Of a stretch of DNA of 64,000 nucleotides, positions 63,853-64,000 are shown piece after piece; within the stretch, counting starts at the first letter, position 1; each line of letters begins with the position of its first letter. The stretch comes from Desulfobulbus sp. (lineage in GTDB: Bacteria > Desulfobacterota > Desulfobulbia > Desulfobulbales > Desulfobulbaceae). The stretch is taken from contig WQZH01000002.1 in the NCBI GenBank assembly GCA_009780825.1, positions 244,217-308,216 of the forward strand, written 5' to 3'. The notes under the pieces are model-generated. The model worked only from the letters and a program-made list of their open reading frames with translations, had not been told where the DNA came from and ran no database searches. Both the position numbers and the translations under genes were made by a program.

Positions 63853-63870
63853 CTATCAGGCTGTTGAAAA
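63853..63870 (+). repeat. 18-bp direct repeat, right copy
   Basis: Second exact copy of CTATCAGGCTGTTGAAAA, 759 bp after the first. The two bracket the truncated fragment and the DUF5625 gene. Confidence 0.75.
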
Positions 63871-63879
63871 TAAGGGTTT

Positions 63880-64000
63880 TTATTCAAACGGTTCTTTTAT
63901 TCTGACCAGTTTTTTGATCTTTGACATGATGTTCATCGCCTTTTTTAGCGTTGCCGCCTGATTTCTCAGCCCGCCAGGGGAACAAATCCTCCCTGGGGGA
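63880..64000 (-). CDS. possible 3' end of a gene running off the window
   Basis: The minus-strand frame ending at TAA 63880-63882 reads NQAATLKKAMNIMSKIKKLV then RIKEPFE before the stop, which has a plausible basic-helical composition. Only about 39 codons are visible and no family is recognised; it could equally be noncoding. Confidence 0.25.
   Translation of the reverse strand, partial: PPGRICSPGGLRNQAATLKKAMNIMSKIKKLVRIKEPFE

Overview
The window reads as a chromosomal segment of a GC-rich, strictly anaerobic bacterium, most likely a Desulfobacterota (Deltaproteobacteria) sulfate reducer or a close relative in the Desulfobulbales. This placement is an inference from gene content. The main clues are a soluble HdrABC-MvhADG hydrogenase/heterodisulfide-reductase operon, a SelD that is itself a selenoprotein, a two-CW cysteine-domain regulator, a class II (plant-type) DAHP synthase, an rpoN/lpt cluster and a CXXC/NapH-like pair. 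There is no rRNA and no CRISPR array. About 90% of the window is ordinary core genome, and the accessory DNA sits in a few AT-richer patches.

Layout. 0.1-7.6 kb: dgkA, an HTH/two-CW protein, the tRNA-thiolation genes mnmA-mtaB (overlapping by 4 bp), an AT-rich DUF2971 gene, cinA, recA and a class I glutamine amidotransferase. 7.6-14.5 kb: two copies of a palindromic MITE-like repeat bracket a ketopantoate-reductase-like gene, folA, rsmE-dtd, a large M16 protease and a DUF1992 gene. 14.5-17.5 kb: an AT-rich TPR locus whose two reading frames meet at a run of seven A, consistent with one gene read by a -1 frameshift or broken by an indel. 17.6-24.3 kb: nadB, a perfect parS palindrome, parA-parB, a small CXXC protein with a NapH-like ferredoxin and an SH3 protein, then bioC and bioD. 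24.9-32.0 kb: hdrA-hdrC-hdrB-mvhD-mvhG-mvhA, a strong terminator, and a hydrogenase maturation protease. 32.0-33.8 kb: integrase remains beside tRNA-Asn. 34-45.6 kb: prmA, an HsdR_N protein, DAHP synthase, lptA-lptB-rpoN-ptsN, argB-argD, purF, and selD with an in-frame UGA. 45.6-50.9 kb: a minus-strand run of an M20 peptidase, ispDF, rnpB, an RNase H, a zinc-ribbon protein, a Nif3-like gene and a CAU-anticodon tRNA. 51-59.7 kb: an M48-TPR protease, a degenerate HD-GYP protein, surE, nfo, ilvE and groESL. 59.8-64 kb: tRNA-Met with a second integrase relic, an SPFH protein, an IS4-family element carrying a nonsense codon, and a truncated gene plus a DUF5625 gene between direct repeats.

How the genes fit together. 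The Hdr-Mvh operon should encode a cytoplasmic flavin-based bifurcating complex that couples H2 to ferredoxin and a disulfide or thiol carrier; the adjacent protease would process the NiFe large subunit. SelD supplies selenophosphate and needs the same Sec machinery for its own translation. The most unusual signals are the Sec codon and SECIS-like hairpin of selD (missed if UGA is read as stop), the A7 junction in the TPR locus, and a block of about 105 bp shared by two different tRNA genes, each followed by a dead integrase. No clearly novel multi-gene system is evident. Calls rest on reading the sequence and on family knowledge; no database search was run.
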